A DNA stretch of 64,000 nucleotides from UBA1181 sp045226255 (GTDB taxonomy: Bacteria > Bacteroidota > Bacteroidia > Bacteroidales > Paludibacteraceae), in the NCBI GenBank assembly GCA_045226255.1, contig JBGVCG010000022.1:1-64000 (forward strand). The letters run 5' to 3'. This document shows, piece by piece, positions 62,423 through 64,000 of this stretch. Position 1 is the first letter of the stretch, and each line of letters begins with the position of its first letter. A program made the translations under genes and the position numbers. The notes beneath the pieces were generated by a model. It saw nothing but the letters and a program-made list of their open reading frames with translations. It did no database searches and was not told the DNA's origin.

Positions 62423-62456
62423 ATCATAATAATTAATAATTTAAATTTTAACAACT

Positions 62457-62546
62457 ATGCCAAGCGGAAAGAAGAGAAAGAGACATAAAATGTCTACTCA
62501 CAAACGCAAGAAGAGACTGAAGAAGAATCGTCATAAGAAGAAATAA
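62457..62546 (+). CDS. 29-residue basic protein, AURKAIP1/COX24 (bS22/mS38)-like
   Basis: Reads MPSGKKRKRHKMSTHKRKKR and ends LKKNRHKKK: 29 residues, nearly all Lys, Arg and His. HKRKKRLKKNRHKKK matches the AURKAIP1/COX24 domain, the bacterial relatives of mitochondrial ribosomal protein mS38, which bind the small subunit. It sits between HU and rng, a place where Bacteroidota often carry such a gene. Too short for usual gene finders. Confidence 0.8.
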   Translation: MPSGKKRKRHKMSTHKRKKRLKKNRHKKK

Positions 62547-62571
62547 CGGTCTTTAGTTGCGAAAAGAGACG

Positions 62572-62612
62572 AAAGAACAAACTTGGGGCAAAACCTAGGT
62601 TTGTTCTTTTTT
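62572..62612 (+). terminator. Terminator-like hairpin between the basic protein and rng
   Basis: AAAGAACAAAC pairs with GTTTGTTCTTT, then T-run, ending about 22 bases before the rng ATG. No other promoter is seen for rng, so read-through or attenuation is likely. Confidence 0.8.
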
Positions 62613-62634
62613 ATGTTTTTAAAAATTTTATGTT

Positions 62635-64000
62635 ATGAGTAGCGAATTAGTAATTGATGTTCAAGCCTCGGAAATATCCATCGCTCAACTGGACGACAAG
62701 AAGTTGGTTGAGGTGAACAAGGATAGGCGGGACAGCAAATTCTCCGTCGGCGATATATACCTCGCCAAGGTGAAGAAGCTGATGCCAGGACTCAATGCGG
62801 CATTCGTTGACGTGGGCTACGAGAAGGGTGCGTTCCTGCATTACCAGGATTTGGGGCCTCATTTCCTGACATTGAATTCGTTCATGAAGGATGCCCTGAG
62901 CGGGAAGAAGAAAGGGCTTACCCTCTCTCGTTATCAAATCCAGAAGGAAATCCAAAAGGGTGGTCAGATCACCGACTTGCTCACTCAGGGGCAGGAGGTG
63001 CTCGTGCAGATCGCCAAGGAACCGATTTCCACCAAAGGACCTAGGCTGACGGCGGAGATATCCATCGCAGGCAGGTTCTTAGTATTGATTCCAGGAGCGG
63101 ACAAGGTGTTCGTCTCCCAAAAAATCAAATCGAACGAGGAGCGTAACCGTATCAAGCAAATCGTCAGAAGCGTGAAACCCAAGAACTTCGGCGTCATCGT
63201 ACGTACCGTGGCGGAGGGGAAATCCGTGGAAGATGTGAATGCGGAGATGCAGATGCTTGTGCAACGTTGGGAGTCCAGCGTGGCGAAGATGAGCAGCGAT
63301 GGCAAACTGCCTAAGCTGATTTATGAGGAGTTCGGACGTACGGTCTCCATCCTCCGCGATATCTTCAATCCTTCGTTCGAAAGTATTCACGTGAACGACA
63401 AGGTTGTTTACAATGAAGTGCTGGAGTATGTGAGCGAGATCGCACCGGAGAAGAGGAACATCGTCAAATTGTACACGGGCGACACTCCTATCTTCGACCA
63501 TTTCTCCGTCACCAAGCAACTGAAGTCGCTTTTCGGAAGAATCGTCTCCTTCAAGAACGGGGCTTATCTCATCATCGAGAAGACAGAAGCGATGCATGTC
63601 GTGGATGTCAACAGCGGCAACAAGTCTAAAGCCGGCAACGACCAAGAGGCGAACGCCATCGAGGTGAATCTGGCGGCGGCCGATGAATTGGCTAGGCAGT
63701 TGAGGCTGCGCGACTTGGGTGGTATCATCGTGGTTGACTTCATCGATATGACCAAGGCGGAGAACAGACAGGCCCTGTATGACAGGATGAAGGCGAACAT
63801 GCAGAATGACCGTGCAAGACATAATATCTTGCAGCTCAGTAAGTTCGGTCTGATGCAGATCACACGTCAGCGGGTGCGTCCGGAGATGCACATCAACACG
63901 GAGGAAGTGTGTCCTACGTGTATGGGAAAGGGAGTTTCCCAACCTTCTATCTTATTTGTAGACGCATTGGAGAATAAGATAGATTATCTTGTAAACATCT
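62635..64000 (+). CDS. rng: Ribonuclease G/E, C-terminus beyond the window
   Basis: 455 codons visible from ATG 62635; the frame is open at the edge and lacks perhaps 60-70 residues. An S1 RNA-binding domain (~35-125, VGDIYLAKVKKLMPGLNAAFVDVGYEKGAFL) precedes the RNase core. Catalytic aspartates are in VVDVNSGN and VVDFIDM; the zinc-link motif is EVCPTCMGKG. It lacks the long scaffold tail of E. coli RNase E, so it is the short RNase G-type enzyme that starts mRNA decay and trims rRNA ends. Confidence 0.95.
   Translation, partial: MSSELVIDVQASEISIAQLDDKKLVEVNKDRRDSKFSVGDIYLAKVKKLMPGLNAAFVDVGYEKGAFLHYQDLGPHFLTLNSFMKDALSGKKKGLTLSRYQIQKEIQKGGQITDLLTQGQEVLVQIAKEPISTKGPRLTAEISIAGRFLVLIPGADKVFVSQKIKSNEERNRIKQIVRSVKPKNFGVIVRTVAEGKSVEDVNAEMQMLVQRWESSVAKMSSDGKLPKLIYEEFGRTVSILRDIFNPSFESIHVNDKVVYNEVLEYVSEIAPEKRNIVKLYTGDTPIFDHFSVTKQLKSLFGRIVSFKNGAYLIIEKTEAMHVVDVNSGNKSKAGNDQEANAIEVNLAAADELARQLRLRDLGGIIVVDFIDMTKAENRQALYDRMKANMQNDRARHNILQLSKFGLMQITRQRVRPEMHINTEEVCPTCMGKGVSQPSILFVDALENKIDYLVNI

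Overview
The window looks like a chromosomal contig of a Bacteroidales bacterium (phylum Bacteroidota). The reasons are many start-proximal matches to the Bacteroidota promoter (TTTG, about 19-20 bp, TAnnTTTG), type IX secretion (T9SS) C-terminal sorting domains, SusC-like outer membrane proteins with a CarboxypepD_reg domain, and families largely confined to this phylum (DUF4292, DUF4296, DUF4268, DUF5715, DksA-like proteins with lost cysteines). A polysaccharide deacetylase joined to the start of what looks like a GH11 xylanase suggests a plant-fibre habitat such as rumen or hindgut. I cannot name a genus. No CRISPR array, insertion sequence, prophage or rRNA was seen.

Layout. 1-1938 (minus) is the xylan-type enzyme, cut by the window edge. 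2259-5823 holds an outer membrane beta-barrel receptor and a Crp/Fnr-type regulator. 5927-9979 is a tight plus-strand run: DUF4268 protein, lipid-type acyltransferase, methyltransferase, FabZ-like dehydratase and ketosynthase, resembling part of an aryl-polyene type pathway without its carrier proteins. 10170-19615 is all minus strand: an Ig-like/leucine-rich lipoprotein, then an eight-gene run read dut, TPR protein, DUF4292 lipoprotein, EnvC-like protein, Wzz-like protein, Gfo/Idh/MocA oxidoreductase, fused SpmA-SpmB protein, ybeY. 19795-22090 is pta-ackA (acetate and ATP production). 22305-25876 is a coupled pair: a peptidase-S74/T9SS protein and a gingipain-like C25 protease, flanked on both sides by look-alike terminators.

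26053-31086 contains a glycosyltransferase, a rod-shaped RNA candidate resembling 6S RNA, a DUF4468-like protein, a DEAD-box RNA helicase and a YigZ-family protein. 31161-39176 is an array of three paralogous secreted proteins built of cadherin-like beta-sandwich repeats with T9SS sorting ends. A tRNA-Thr(CGU) follows, then a lipoprotein with an HEXXH motif, a second Wzz-like protein, and a von Willebrand A/proline-rich/coiled-coil protein. 43755-50002 holds a DUF3256-like protein and a bacterial alpha-2-macroglobulin. 50190-52506 is a TM2 / DUF2752 / M48 protease membrane module.

52865-61806 is mixed housekeeping and envelope genes: GT2 glycosyltransferase, acyltransferase 3, folA, a DksA-like/lspA/DUF4296 run, an OmpW-like barrel, and a thioesterase/M15-like/recO run. 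The right end holds an HU protein, a 29-residue basic ribosome-type protein, and rng (RNase G/E), which runs off the window.

No single dramatic new system is evident. The best leads are the three-gene repeat-protein array, the S74/C25 pair, the esterase-xylanase fusion, the 6S-like RNA, the carrier-less polyketide-type cassette, and stem-plus-U hairpins placed just before lspA and rng.
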